Source: Microbacterium luteolum (GTDB taxonomy: Bacteria > Actinomycetota > Actinomycetes > Actinomycetales > Microbacteriaceae). Taken from it: a stretch of DNA of 64,000 nucleotides. How positions within the stretch are numbered: the first letter of the stretch is position 1; each line of letters begins with the position of its first letter. Under the pieces are notes generated by a model. The model saw nothing but the letters and a program-made list of their open reading frames with translations. It made no database searches and was not told the DNA's origin. The translations under genes were made by a program, and so were the position numbers. Where the stretch lies: positions 1,400,950 to 1,464,949 of the forward strand of contig NZ_BAAAUN010000001.1 of assembly GCF_039533965.1 (NCBI RefSeq), read 5' to 3'. Shown here piece after piece: positions 41,591 through 49,821 of the stretch.

Positions 41591-42693
41591 GACGCCCGCC
41601 TCGGCACGCGGTGGCCGATGCGCGTGACGATCTCGTAGTTGATCGTGCCTGCGGCATCCGCCCACTCCGCCGCCGAGGGCACGCCGAGCGTCGGATCGCC
41701 GAACAGCACGACCTCGTCACCGATCGAGACCGGGGTGTCTCCGACGTCGACGACGAACTGGTCCATCGCGACGCGGCCCACGTTGAGGAAGCGCCGCCCG
41801 GCGATGGATACGGGAAGCCTGCCGGAGCCGCTGCGCGGGACCCCGTCGGCGTATCCGAGAGGGACGAGCACCAGCGTGGTGTCGCGCTCGGTGCGGTGGT
41901 CGTACCCGTAGGAGACGCCGGCGCCGGCGCTCACACGGCGCACGGCCGCGATCGACCCGCGCAGCGTCATCGCCGGGCGCAGCCCCAGTTCGGACGAGCG
42001 GCGGTCGTCGAACGGCGAGAGTCCGTACAGTCCGATGCCGATGCGCACGGCGTCGAGGCGCATCTCCGGCATGTCGATCGCGGCAGCGGTGGCGGCGATG
42101 TGCCGGATCTCCGGACGGATGCCGAAGGATGCCGCGGCTGCGACGCCCTCCTCGAAACGCGCGAGAGCGGCCCTGTCGTCCTCCGGCGAGGTGTTCGAGA
42201 GGTGGCTGAACAGGCCGACGATGCGCAGGCGACCGATCCGCTCGAGCCGGGCGGCCTCCGCGAGCACTCGCGCCCAGTCCGCCGGGGCGATGCCGTTGCG
42301 CGAGAGTCCGGTCTCGAACTTGAGGTGCACGCCGACCGGTCTGTCGACCGTCGCTGCGGCCGCCGCGGCCTCGAGCTGATCGAAGGAGGAGATCCCGAGT
42401 TCGATGTTCTCGGCGGCGGCGCGCTCGAACCGCTCCCCCGGCGCGTGCAGCCACGCCAGGATCGGGGCGTGCACACCCTGCCTGCGGAGCTCCAGCGCCT
42501 CGGGGATCTCGGCGACGCCGATCCGGGTGGCGCCGGCGGACAGGGCGGCGACGGCGGTGGCCGCCGCCCCGTGGCCGTACGCATTCGCCTTGGCGACGGC
42601 GATGACCTCGACGCCCGTAAGCCGACGGAAGTGCCGCACGTTGTCGGCGATCGCGTCGAGGTCGATGGTCGCTTCTCGGAACGGGACGGTCAC
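41587..42693 (-). CDS. alr: Alanine racemase
   Basis: A 368-residue PLP enzyme that interconverts L- and D-alanine for peptidoglycan. The PLP lysine is K35 in V-A-K-A-N-A-Y-G-H-G. The second catalytic Tyr lies in S-Y-G-Y-D-H-R-T of the C-terminal beta domain, and M-D-Q-F-V-V-D is present. It overlaps acpS by four bases and tsaE by four. Length is normal. Confidence 0.97.
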   Translation of the reverse strand: MTVPFREATIDLDAIADNVRHFRRLTGVEVIAVAKANAYGHGAAATAVAALSAGATRIGVAEIPEALELRRQGVHAPILAWLHAPGERFERAAAENIELGISSFDQLEAAAAAATVDRPVGVHLKFETGLSRNGIAPADWARVLAEAARLERIGRLRIVGLFSHLSNTSPEDDRAALARFEEGVAAAASFGIRPEIRHIAATAAAIDMPEMRLDAVRIGIGLYGLSPFDDRRSSELGLRPAMTLRGSIAAVRRVSAGAGVSYGYDHRTERDTTLVLVPLGYADGVPRSGSGRLPVSIAGRRFLNVGRVAMDQFVVDVGDTPVSIGDEVVLFGDPTLGVPSAAEWADAAGTINYEIVTRIGHRVPRRAS

Positions 42694-43049
42694 AGCGGCG
42701 CTCCTTCGGCGACGACGAACGCGGCGGCGAGACCGGCGTCGTGGGTGAGGGTGAGGTGGAGCGTCAGGATGCCGCGCTCTTCCACGACGGCGGCCGTGGA
42801 ACCCGAGAGGACGAAGTGCGGCTTTCCCGAGGGTTCGGAGGCGATCTCGATCTCGGTCCAGTGTACGCCGTCCGAGCCACCGAGCGCCTTGATCAGCGCT
42901 TCCTTCGCCGCATACCGGGCAGCGAGAGACGGAATCCGCAGCGTGCGCTCGGCCGGTGCGAAGAGTCGCTCGCGCAGACGTGGTGTCCGCTCCATGGTCC
43001 GTTCGAACCGCGGGATGTCCACGAGGTCGATGCCGGTCCCGATGATCAC
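42690..43049 (-). CDS. acpS: Holo-acyl carrier protein synthase
   Basis: A 119-residue phosphopantetheinyl transferase that loads the prosthetic group from CoA onto apo-ACP. It opens I-I-G-T-G-I-D-L-V-D-I with the Mg ligand D8, and has R-Y-A-A-K-E-A-L-I-K-A-L with the catalytic Glu near 50. GTG at 43049 has a leaderless-type TAGGCT six bases upstream. It heads the acpS-alr-tsaE-regulator transcript. Confidence 0.96.
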   Translation of the reverse strand: MIIGTGIDLVDIPRFERTMERTPRLRERLFAPAERTLRIPSLAARYAAKEALIKALGGSDGVHWTEIEIASEPSGKPHFVLSGSTAAVVEERGILTLHLTLTHDAGLAAAFVVAEGAPL

Positions 43050-43055
43050 CCGTTC

Positions 43056-43061
43056 AGCCTA
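43056..43061 (-). promoter_or_regulatory. -10 of leaderless acpS-alr-tsaE transcript
   Basis: TAGGCT on the minus strand ends six bases before GTG at 43049, with no ribosome site in the spacer GAACGG. Confidence 0.6.
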
Positions 43062-43091
43062 CCGAGCCGTCTCGGCGTTTCGACTGAGCGC

Positions 43092-43161
43092 CCCCTTTGT
43101 GTGCGAGCCACCCCGGTACGAACGCGTCAAAAGGGGCGGCTCGCACCAAAAGGGGCGGCTC
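43092..43161. repeat. Intergenic inverted repeat with AAAAGGGGCGGCTCG units
   Basis: CCCCTTTGTGTGCGAGCC near 43092-43110 is answered by two direct copies of AAAAGGGGCGGCTCG at about 43129-43143 and 43148-43162. The pattern (one word facing two inverted copies, rich in C-C-C-C-T-T-T-T / A-A-A-A-G-G-G-G) resembles that at 4342-4420 in layout but not in sequence. It lies between glmS and acpS; no gene is present. Confidence 0.72.
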
Positions 43162-43172
43162 GGCGAGACGGC

Positions 43173-45020
43173 CTACTCGACCGTGACGGACTTCGCGAGG
43201 TTGCGCGGCTGGTCGACGTCGAGGCCCTTGGCCGTGGCGAGCGCCATGGCGAAGATCTGCAGCGGCACGACCGCGAGCAGCGGCTCGAACATGGGGCCGG
43301 CGAGGGGGATGTGGATGACCTCGTCGGCGAACGGCAGTACCGCGGCGTCGCCCTCTTCGGCGATCACGATCACCCGGGCACCGCGGGCGCGGATCTCCTG
43401 GATGTTCGAGACGACCTTCGAGTGCACGAGCGCCGAGTGGCGGGGCGACGGCACCAGCACGAACACGGGCTGACCCGGCTCGATGAGCGCGATCGGACCG
43501 TGCTTGAGCTCACCGGCCGCGAAGCCCTCCGCATGGATGTAGGAGATCTCCTTGAGCTTGAGAGCACCCTCGAGCGCGATCGGGTAGCCGACGTGGCGAC
43601 CGAGGAACAGCACCGAGCGGGTGTCGGCCATCCAGCCGGCGAGCTGGGTGACGTGCTCCTGCTCGCTCGCGAGGACGCGGGCGACCTTCTCCGGGAGGGC
43701 GGCGAGCTCGGCGACGTCGGCCGAGGCGTCGGCGACCGTGCCGCGCACGCGGCCCATGTGCAGGCCGAGCAGCAGCAGCGCGGTGATCTGCGCCGAGAAC
43801 GCCTTGGTCGATGCGACGGCGACCTCGGGACCAGCGTGGGTGTAGACGACGGCATCCGACTCGCGCGGGATGGTCGCGCCCTGCGTGTTGCAGATCGACA
43901 GGGTGCGGGCTCCGCGCTCGCGGGCGTACTTCACGGCCATGAGCGTGTCCATGGTCTCGCCCGACTGGCTGATCGAGACGACGAGCGTGTCGGCGCCGAT
44001 CACCGGGTCGCGGTAGCGGAACTCGTGCGCGAGCTCGACGTCGACCGCGACGCGCGCCCACTGCTCGATCGCGTACTTGCCGACGAGCGCCGCGTAGGAA
44101 GCCGTGCCGCACGCCGTGATGATGACGCGGTTGATGCCGACGAAGAGCTCGTCGAGACCGTCGAGCTCGGGGATGACGACCTGACCGTCCTGGATGCGGC
44201 CGCGGATGGTGTTCGCGACGGCCTCGGGCTGCTCCGCGACCTCCTTGGCCATGAAGCTCGACCAGCCGCCCTTCTCGGCGGCGGCGGCGTCCCAGGAGAC
44301 GTCGAAGGGCTCGGCCTGGACCGGCTGTCCGAAGAAGTCGGTGACGGTGACGGCATCCGGGGTGATCGAGACGATCTGGTCCTGCCCGATGGCGAGAGCC
44401 TTGCGCGTGTGCTCGATGAAGGCGGCGACGTCGGAGCCGAGGAAGTTCTCTCCCTCGCCCAGACCGATCACGAGCGGGGAGTTGCGGCGAGCGCCGACCA
44501 CGAGCCCCGGGTGGTCCTGGTGCATCGCGAGCAGGGTGAACGCACCCTCCAGGCGGTTCACGACGCTGCGGAACGCGAGCTGCAGGTCGCCGCCGTTGTC
44601 TGCGTATGCGCGACCGAGGAGAGCCGCGGCCACCTCGGTGTCGGTCTCGCTGCGGAACTCGACGCCGTCGGCGAGGAGCTCCCCGCGCAGGGCCGAGAAG
44701 TTCTCGATGATGCCGTTGTGGATCACGGCGAGCTTGTCGTCGTCGGCGAGGTGCGGGTGGGCGTTCACATCGGTCGGACCGCCGTGGGTCGCCCAGCGCG
44801 TGTGCCCGATGCCGGTCGAGCCGTCGGGCAGCGGCGCGTCGGTGAGCGAGTCGCGCAGCTTGGCGAGCTTGCCGGCCTTCTTGCGCATGCCGAGTGCGCC
44901 GTCTCCGTCGATGACGGCGACGCCGGCGGAGTCATATCCGCGGTACTCGAGGCGGGCGAGGCCGGCGAGAAGGATGTCCTGGCTGGGGCGCGGGCCCACG
45001 TATCCGACGATTCCACACAT
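43173..45020 (-). CDS. glmS: Glutamine-fructose-6-phosphate aminotransferase (isomerising)
   Basis: A 615-residue enzyme that makes glucosamine-6-phosphate, the entry to UDP-GlcNAc. Catalytic Cys2 is in M-C-G-I-V-G-Y-V-G. The class II amidotransferase domain (about 1-240) has R-W-A-T-H-G and G-I-I-E-N-F. Two SIS domains follow (about 285-430 and 460-600; I-T-A-C-G-T-A-S-Y-A, S-Q-S-G-E-T-M-D-T and a final D-Q-P-R-N-L-A-K-S-V-T-V-E). The 65-bp gap to coaA is too short for a glmS ribozyme, and none is seen. ATG has a leaderless-type TATCTT. Confidence 0.98.
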   Translation of the reverse strand: MCGIVGYVGPRPSQDILLAGLARLEYRGYDSAGVAVIDGDGALGMRKKAGKLAKLRDSLTDAPLPDGSTGIGHTRWATHGGPTDVNAHPHLADDDKLAVIHNGIIENFSALRGELLADGVEFRSETDTEVAAALLGRAYADNGGDLQLAFRSVVNRLEGAFTLLAMHQDHPGLVVGARRNSPLVIGLGEGENFLGSDVAAFIEHTRKALAIGQDQIVSITPDAVTVTDFFGQPVQAEPFDVSWDAAAAEKGGWSSFMAKEVAEQPEAVANTIRGRIQDGQVVIPELDGLDELFVGINRVIITACGTASYAALVGKYAIEQWARVAVDVELAHEFRYRDPVIGADTLVVSISQSGETMDTLMAVKYARERGARTLSICNTQGATIPRESDAVVYTHAGPEVAVASTKAFSAQITALLLLGLHMGRVRGTVADASADVAELAALPEKVARVLASEQEHVTQLAGWMADTRSVLFLGRHVGYPIALEGALKLKEISYIHAEGFAAGELKHGPIALIEPGQPVFVLVPSPRHSALVHSKVVSNIQEIRARGARVIVIAEEGDAAVLPFADEVIHIPLAGPMFEPLLAVVPLQIFAMALATAKGLDVDQPRNLAKSVTVE

Positions 45021-45026
45021 GGTTCA

Positions 45027-45032
45027 AAGATA
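45027..45032 (-). promoter_or_regulatory. -10 of leaderless glmS transcript
   Basis: TATCTT on the minus strand ends six bases before ATG at 45020, with no ribosome site in the spacer TGAACC. Confidence 0.6.
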
Positions 45033-45085
45033 AGCGGGAACTTTTGCGAGTCGTCCGAACAATAGATCCGGAGCGGATGCCGCGG

Positions 45086-46030
45086 TCAGAGCTTGCGGAG
45101 AAGGACGGATTCGACGGTGTGGTCGGCGCCCTTGTTCAGAACCAGTCTTGCGCGGTGCTTCGTCGGCATCACGTTCTCGACGAGGTTAGGCATGTTGATC
45201 TCGTTCCAGTAGCCCAGAGCCGTCGTGATCGCCTCCTCGTCGGTGAGGTGCGCGAAGACGTTGAAGTACGACGACGGGTTGCTGAACGCGCCCTGGCGGA
45301 GGGCGAGGAAGCGATCGACGTACCACTTCTCGATGTGGGAGGTGTCGGCGTCGACGAAGATCGAGAAGTCGAACAGGTCGCTGACCGCCACGTCGTTCGG
45401 AGCGGGCGGCGGCTGCAGCACGTTCAGTCCCTCGACGATCACGACGTCCGGCCGCCGCACGACGACGTGGGCATCGGGCACGATGTCGTAGCGCATGTGC
45501 GAGTAGAAGGGTGCGCGCACCTCGGGGGCGCCGCTCTTCACCTCGGTGAGGAACTCCAGCAGCGAGCGGCGATCGTACGACTCCGGGAAGCCCTTGCGCT
45601 CCATCAGGCCACGGCGCTCGAGCTCGGCGTTCGGGTAGAGGAAGCCATCGGTCGTGACGAGCTCCACCCGCGGCGTGCCGGGCCAGCGGCTCATCAGCTC
45701 GCGCAGCAGACGGGCGATGGTCGACTTCCCGACCGCGACGGACCCGGCGACGCCCACGACGAACGGCGTCGTCGTGTCGTCCTCCTGCAGGAACGACGAG
45801 GTCGCCGCGCCGAGGCGCTTGGTCGACGTGGCGTACAGGCTGAGCAGACGACTGAGCGGCAGGTAGACCTCGCGGACCTCGGTCATGCTCAGCCGGTCGC
45901 CGATGCCGCGGACCTCGACGACCTCGGTCTCGCTGAGAGGCTGATCGAGGTCGGCGGCGAGGCGTGCCCATTCCGCGCGACCGATCTCGCGATACGGAGA
46001 CAGCGGCTGCGCAGAGTCGACGGTGGTCAC
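45086..46030 (-). CDS. coaA: Type I pantothenate kinase
   Basis: A 314-residue P-loop kinase that phosphorylates pantothenate in the first step of CoA synthesis. Walker A is G-V-A-G-S-V-A-V-G-K-S-T at about 93-104; T-T-D-G-F-L-Y-P-N and Y-D-I-V-P are diagnostic of the prokaryotic type I enzyme. GTG at 46030 gives normal length; the very long upstream frame runs antisense through the Ppx/GppA gene and is rejected. It starts 36 bp from the divergent Ppx/GppA start. Confidence 0.96.
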   Translation of the reverse strand: MTTVDSAQPLSPYREIGRAEWARLAADLDQPLSETEVVEVRGIGDRLSMTEVREVYLPLSRLLSLYATSTKRLGAATSSFLQEDDTTTPFVVGVAGSVAVGKSTIARLLRELMSRWPGTPRVELVTTDGFLYPNAELERRGLMERKGFPESYDRRSLLEFLTEVKSGAPEVRAPFYSHMRYDIVPDAHVVVRRPDVVIVEGLNVLQPPPAPNDVAVSDLFDFSIFVDADTSHIEKWYVDRFLALRQGAFSNPSSYFNVFAHLTDEEAITTALGYWNEINMPNLVENVMPTKHRARLVLNKGADHTVESVLLRKL

Positions 46031-46036
46031 TCTTCC

Positions 46037-46060
46037 ATCGTATCGGGGCACGAGTAGTCT
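46037..46060. promoter_or_regulatory. Back-to-back leaderless promoters of coaA and the Ppx/GppA gene
   Basis: TACGAT on the minus strand (46037-46042) ends six bases before the coaA GTG. TAGTCT on the plus strand (46055-46060) ends six bases before the Ppx/GppA GTG. Both -10 elements fit in the 36 bp between the two start codons, so the -35 region of each promoter must lie over or inside the other gene. Confidence 0.6.
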
Positions 46061-46066
46061 CTTCCC

Positions 46067-47011
46067 GTGCGCCTGGGAGTCCTCGACATCGGTTCGAACA
46101 CCGTCCATATGCTCGCCGCCGACGTCCGCCCCGGCGGTCGCCCTCTGGCGAAGACGAGCGACCGGACGGTGCTGCGCCTCATGCGCTACCTCACACCGGA
46201 CGGCGCCATCTCCGAGGAGGGGGTGGTCGCGCTCGAGGCGGCCGTCGCGCAGGCGCGTCGCGTCGCGGACAACGAGAAGGTCGACGAGCTCCTGGCCACC
46301 GCGACGAGCGCGGTCCGCGATGCTCGGAACGGCGGCGACGTGATCGCCCGCATCGAGGCCGCCCTCGGGCAGCCGCTGCAGGTGCTCGACGGAGAGACCG
46401 AGGCCGAGCTGACGTTCCTCGCCGTGCGGCGCTGGTTCGGCTGGTCGGCCGGGCAGCTGCTGCTCCTCGACATCGGCGGCGGCTCGCTGGAGATCGCTGC
46501 GGGCGCCGAGGAGATGCCGGATGCCGCGGCGTCCGTCCCCCTGGGCGCCGGGCGCATGACCGTGCAGTTCCTGCCGAACGACCCGCCTGGGGAAGAAGAC
46601 GTCGAACGTCTGCGAGCGCACGCGAAGAAGACGCTCGCCGCCGTGCTGCCCCAGTTCCTCGCGCTCCCGCGTCCCGACCATGTCGTCGGCTCGTCGAAGG
46701 CGATCCGCTCGCTCGCCCGACTGGTCGGGTACCCGGCGCCCGGGTGGTCGGGCACCGACCGGATGCTCCTCCCCCGGGCCTCGCTCGGCTCCTGGATCCC
46801 GCGGCTCGCGCGGCTCCCGGCATCCGCTCGTCAGGAGCTCCCCGGCATCACGCCGGACCGGACGTTCCAGATCGTCGCGGCGGCGGTCTCGCTGCATGCG
46901 GCGATGACCGTGCTCGACATCGACGAGCTCGAAGTGTCGCCGTGGGCGCTCCGCGAGGGCGTGCTGCTCCGATACATCGAGCAGCTGAACTGGAGCGGCA
47001 CCCGAAGCTGA
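46067..47011 (+). CDS. Ppx/GppA-family phosphatase
   Basis: A 314-residue ASKHA-fold protein. The phosphate-1 loop reads L-D-I-G-S-N-T-V-H-M-L and the phosphate-2 loop L-D-I-G-G-G-S-L-E-I. It lacks the C-terminal HD-type domains of long E. coli Ppx/GppA, as usual in actinobacterial Ppx1/Ppx2 proteins. It would hydrolyse polyphosphate or pppGpp; sequence alone does not tell which. GTG at 46067. Confidence 0.92.
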   Translation: MRLGVLDIGSNTVHMLAADVRPGGRPLAKTSDRTVLRLMRYLTPDGAISEEGVVALEAAVAQARRVADNEKVDELLATATSAVRDARNGGDVIARIEAALGQPLQVLDGETEAELTFLAVRRWFGWSAGQLLLLDIGGGSLEIAAGAEEMPDAAASVPLGAGRMTVQFLPNDPPGEEDVERLRAHAKKTLAAVLPQFLALPRPDHVVGSSKAIRSLARLVGYPAPGWSGTDRMLLPRASLGSWIPRLARLPASARQELPGITPDRTFQIVAAAVSLHAAMTVLDIDELEVSPWALREGVLLRYIEQLNWSGTRS

Positions 47012-47034
47012 GAACCGCGGTCGGCTGCGGTGGC

Positions 47035-47040
47035 TAGCAT
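47035..47040 (+). promoter_or_regulatory. -10 of leaderless VanZ-family transcript
   Basis: TAGCAT ends six bases before ATG at 47047, with no ribosome site in the spacer GACGGC. Confidence 0.6.
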
Positions 47041-47046
47041 GACGGC

Positions 47047-47520
47047 ATGTCCGCTCCCGTCGCTGTCCGCACCCCCGCCGGTGCCGTCGTGGCGCGAGTG
47101 CTGCTGGTCGGCTACCTGCTCTTCGTGGGTTTCACGGTGTGGCTGCCCGCCGCCATCTCGGCGAAGGTCACGGGCCTCGTCGGCATCATCGCGAGCTGGA
47201 TCGCGGATGCCGGGATCGCGTCCTACGCGCGGAGCGCCTTCGTGCTCGAGATCCTCGCCAACGTGGCCCTGTTCGTGCCGATCGGTCTGCTCCTCGCTCT
47301 CGCGTGGCCGCGCCTGCGGGTGTGGCAGACCGTGTTGGTCGGCGCGCTGATGAGCGTGCTCATCGAGACCGTGCAGGGGGTGATGCCCTCGCGGTTCCCG
47401 ACCCTGTCGGATGTGATCGCGAACACCACGGGAACCCTGATCGGCGCACTGATCGTGACGATCATCCTGTCGCTGGCGGGCGTCGAGCGACCGCCTCGTG
47501 CGCGTAGGCTGACGGCGTGA
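47047..47520 (+). CDS. VanZ-family membrane protein
   Basis: A 157-residue protein with four hydrophobic segments and the VanZ pattern N-V-A-L-F-V-P-I-G-L-L-L-A-L followed by E-T-V-Q-G-V-M-P-S-R. VanZ relates to teicoplanin tolerance in enterococci; the function of the wider family is unknown. Its stop overlaps the start of the tyrosine phosphatase gene. Confidence 0.9.
   Translation: MSAPVAVRTPAGAVVARVLLVGYLLFVGFTVWLPAAISAKVTGLVGIIASWIADAGIASYARSAFVLEILANVALFVPIGLLLALAWPRLRVWQTVLVGALMSVLIETVQGVMPSRFPTLSDVIANTTGTLIGALIVTIILSLAGVERPPRARRLTA
47505..47510 (+). promoter_or_regulatory. -10 of leaderless tyrosine phosphatase transcript, inside vanZ
   Basis: TAGGCT ends six bases before GTG at 47517. 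It lies in the last codons of the VanZ-family gene, so the phosphatase may be expressed both from this site and by translational coupling. Confidence 0.5.
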
Positions 47521-48263
47521 ACGCGCACCGTCAGGATGGACCACCCGCCGGCATGAGCCGCCGCGAATGGCGCGAATCGCAGGCGCCGGGCGCCGCCGCG
47601 GATGCTCCCCCCGCCGATGCGCGTGTCGTACCCGACTTCCTCGGCGCCCCCCTGCCGTCGGAGCAGCCGAGTGCGAGCCTCACGATCCTCACGGTCTGCA
47701 CGGGGAACATCTGCCGCTCCCCGCTCGCCGAAGTGCTGCTGCGCGGCAGGCTCGAGCAGTTGGGCGTCCGCGTGCACAGCGCCGGGACGCACGCCCTGGT
47801 CGGCCATGGCATGCCCGAGCCCGCACTCGACCTCGCTCTGAAGGCAGGCGCCGACCCGCAGGTCGCCGCCGCGCACCAGGCCCGCTACCTCGTAGAGCCG
47901 ATCATCGGCGACGCCGACCTCGTCCTCGCGATGGCCCGTGAGCATCGCTCGCACGTGGTGAAGATGATGCCCAACCGACTGCGCCGCACGTTCACGGTCC
48001 GCGAGTTCGCGCGGCTCGCGTCGACGCTCAGCACCGAAGACGCGCGCAGCGCAGCGGATGCCGCCGGCGGATCGCCGCAGGACCGGTTCGCCGCCGTGCT
48101 CCGCGCCGTCGCCGACCAGCGCGGCCTGACGCCGTCGGTCGCTGAAGACGATGACGTGGTCGACCCCTACCGGCGCTCCAGCGAGACGTATGCGCGCTCT
48201 GCCGCGCAGCTGGTCCCGGCTCTCGACGAGGTCGAGCGGATCGTCCGCGCCGCGCTCGCCTGA
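47517..48263 (+). CDS. Low-molecular-weight protein tyrosine phosphatase (Wzb type)
   Basis: A 248-residue phosphatase, longer than the usual 150. A disordered N-terminus of about 54 residues precedes the catalytic loop C-T-G-N-I-C-R-S-P with nucleophile C61. The general acid Asp is in V-D-P-Y-R-R-S near 226, and an extra helical region intervenes. In exopolysaccharide loci such enzymes dephosphorylate the tyrosine-rich tail of the BY-kinase, here the next gene. GTG start. Confidence 0.92.
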   Translation: MNAHRQDGPPAGMSRREWRESQAPGAAADAPPADARVVPDFLGAPLPSEQPSASLTILTVCTGNICRSPLAEVLLRGRLEQLGVRVHSAGTHALVGHGMPEPALDLALKAGADPQVAAAHQARYLVEPIIGDADLVLAMAREHRSHVVKMMPNRLRRTFTVREFARLASTLSTEDARSAADAAGGSPQDRFAAVLRAVADQRGLTPSVAEDDDVVDPYRRSSETYARSAAQLVPALDEVERIVRAALA

Positions 48264-48315
48264 GCCCGGCTTTCCCACGGCGGGCGGTCGTTCGCCGTAT
48301 GCTCGATGTCGTATC

Positions 48316-48342
48316 TGCATCCCGAGTTCCCCACGGGATGCA
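48316..48342 (+). promoter_or_regulatory. Leader hairpin before the BY-kinase start
   Basis: TGCATCCCG and CGGGATGCA form a perfect nine-base-pair stem around a nine-base loop, ending right before the GAGGGGA ribosome site and the TTG start of the BY-kinase. It could influence translation initiation. There is no sign of a known riboswitch. The gap 48264-48357 holds nothing else. Confidence 0.45.
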
Positions 48343-48357
48343 TGAGGGGATAAAGAG

Positions 48358-49821
48358 TTGGAACTCAGAGACTACGTGCGCATTCTGCGCGCGCACTGGA
48401 TCGTGATCATCGTCGCCACGATCATCGGAGCCGCCGCCGCCTTCGGCTGGAGCGCCCTGCAGCCGCGCGTCTACTCCGCCGACACGACCGGCATCGTGAC
48501 CGCTGTCGGTGGCGACGGGACGAGCGGAAGCGCCCTGGTGGGCAACCAGCTCGCCCAGAGCCGGGTGAAGTCGTACCTCAACCTCGGCTCCTGGCGCGCC
48601 GTAGCCGAGCATGCGATCGACGAGCTCGACCTCGACACGTCCCCCGACGTCCTCGTCAACAACGTCACCGTGACGAACCCCGTCGACACCACCGCGCTGA
48701 GGGTGACCGCGACGGGCTCGACGCCCGAGTCCGCGCAGGCCCTCGCCCAGGCGTGGCTCGACGGCATGGCGATCGAGATCGAGAAGCTCGAGGGCGGAAC
48801 GTCCACGACGCCGGCCGCGATCTCGCTGATGGTGGGCGACTCCGCGCGGCTCCCCGCCGCCCCCTCGTCTCCGAACACCCGCCTGAACCTCATCATCGGC
48901 GCCCTCGTGGGTCTCGCACTCGGACTCGTCTACGCATTCGTCCGGCACACGGTCGACCGTCGCGTCCGGCATCCGCGCGACATCGAGCGCGAGACCGGCG
49001 TCTCGGTGATCGGCACGCTCCCGCTCGAGAAGTCGATGTCCGACGAGCGCCAGGTGATCGACTTCTCGCTGGAGTCGCAGCACGGCGTCTCGCATCACAC
49101 GATCGAGTCGATGCGCGAGCTGCGCACGAACCTGCAGTTCATCGACGTCGACAACCCGCCGCGCGTGATCGTGGTCACCAGCTCCGTGCCCGGCGACGGC
49201 AAGTCCACCGTGTCGGTCAACCTCGCCTCCAGCCTCGCCGCGGCGGGCCAGTGGGCCATCCTCATCGACTGCGATCTGCGGCGTCCGGTCATCGCCGACA
49301 TCTTCGGCATGTCGCGTGACGTCGGACTCACCGATGTGCTCGCGGGCCGCGCCGACCTGCAGGACGTGGCCCACCGTCCGTCCCGCGACGTGCCGCTGGC
49401 GGTCGTCGGGGCAGGGCGCATCCCGCCGAACCCGAGCGAGCTGCTCGGCTCGCACCGCATGCGCGACTTCCTGGCGGAGATCAGCAAGTCCGCGATCGTG
49501 ATCCTCGACTCCCCTCCGGTGCTGCCGGTGACGGATGCCGCCGTTCTCGCCGCGGGCGCGGACGGCGTGCTGATCGTCGTGTCCTCGGGGAAGACGACCT
49601 TCGACATGCTGCAGCGGGCCATCGAGAACATCACCCGCACGACGGGTCGTGTGCTCGGGGTCGTCCTGAACCGCGTCCCCCGCAAGGGCGCGGAGTCGGC
49701 GTACTACGGCCGCGAGTACTACGGCGCGTACGAGCGCTATGCGCAGAAGGAAGAATCCGCCGAAGCCGAGGCCGAGACCCCGGAGCCGGGCGTGCGTCGC
49801 CGCGGAGCCGCTCAGGTCTGA
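48358..49821 (+). CDS. Polysaccharide chain-length protein fused to BY-tyrosine kinase
   Basis: A 487-residue Wzz/BY-kinase fusion of the actinobacterial type. A Wzz domain spans two membrane segments (about 15-35 and 178-198). The cytoplasmic kinase has Walker A S-S-V-P-G-D-G-K-S-T near 279, Walker A' L-I-D-C-D-L-R-R-P, Walker B V-I-L-D-S-P-P and a C-terminal tyrosine cluster Y-Y-G-R-E-Y-Y-G-A-Y-E-R-Y, the autophosphorylation tail. It regulates length and export of the polysaccharide. TTG start with GAGGGGA; the opening M-E-L-R-D-Y matches the family. It overlaps the convergent HprK-like gene by 10 bp. Confidence 0.95.
   Translation: MELRDYVRILRAHWIVIIVATIIGAAAAFGWSALQPRVYSADTTGIVTAVGGDGTSGSALVGNQLAQSRVKSYLNLGSWRAVAEHAIDELDLDTSPDVLVNNVTVTNPVDTTALRVTATGSTPESAQALAQAWLDGMAIEIEKLEGGTSTTPAAISLMVGDSARLPAAPSSPNTRLNLIIGALVGLALGLVYAFVRHTVDRRVRHPRDIERETGVSVIGTLPLEKSMSDERQVIDFSLESQHGVSHHTIESMRELRTNLQFIDVDNPPRVIVVTSSVPGDGKSTVSVNLASSLAAAGQWAILIDCDLRRPVIADIFGMSRDVGLTDVLAGRADLQDVAHRPSRDVPLAVVGAGRIPPNPSELLGSHRMRDFLAEISKSAIVILDSPPVLPVTDAAVLAAGADGVLIVVSSGKTTFDMLQRAIENITRTTGRVLGVVLNRVPRKGAESAYYGREYYGAYERYAQKEESAEAEAETPEPGVRRRGAAQV

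Noticed and set aside
45021..45085. A glmS ribozyme
   Set aside because: The gap upstream of glmS is only 65 bp and the promoter looks leaderless, so there is no room for a leader.
45086..46897. An N-terminal extension of about 289 codons on coaA
   Set aside because: The extension runs antisense through the Ppx/GppA gene. GTG at 46030 gives normal length and has a promoter at the expected place.
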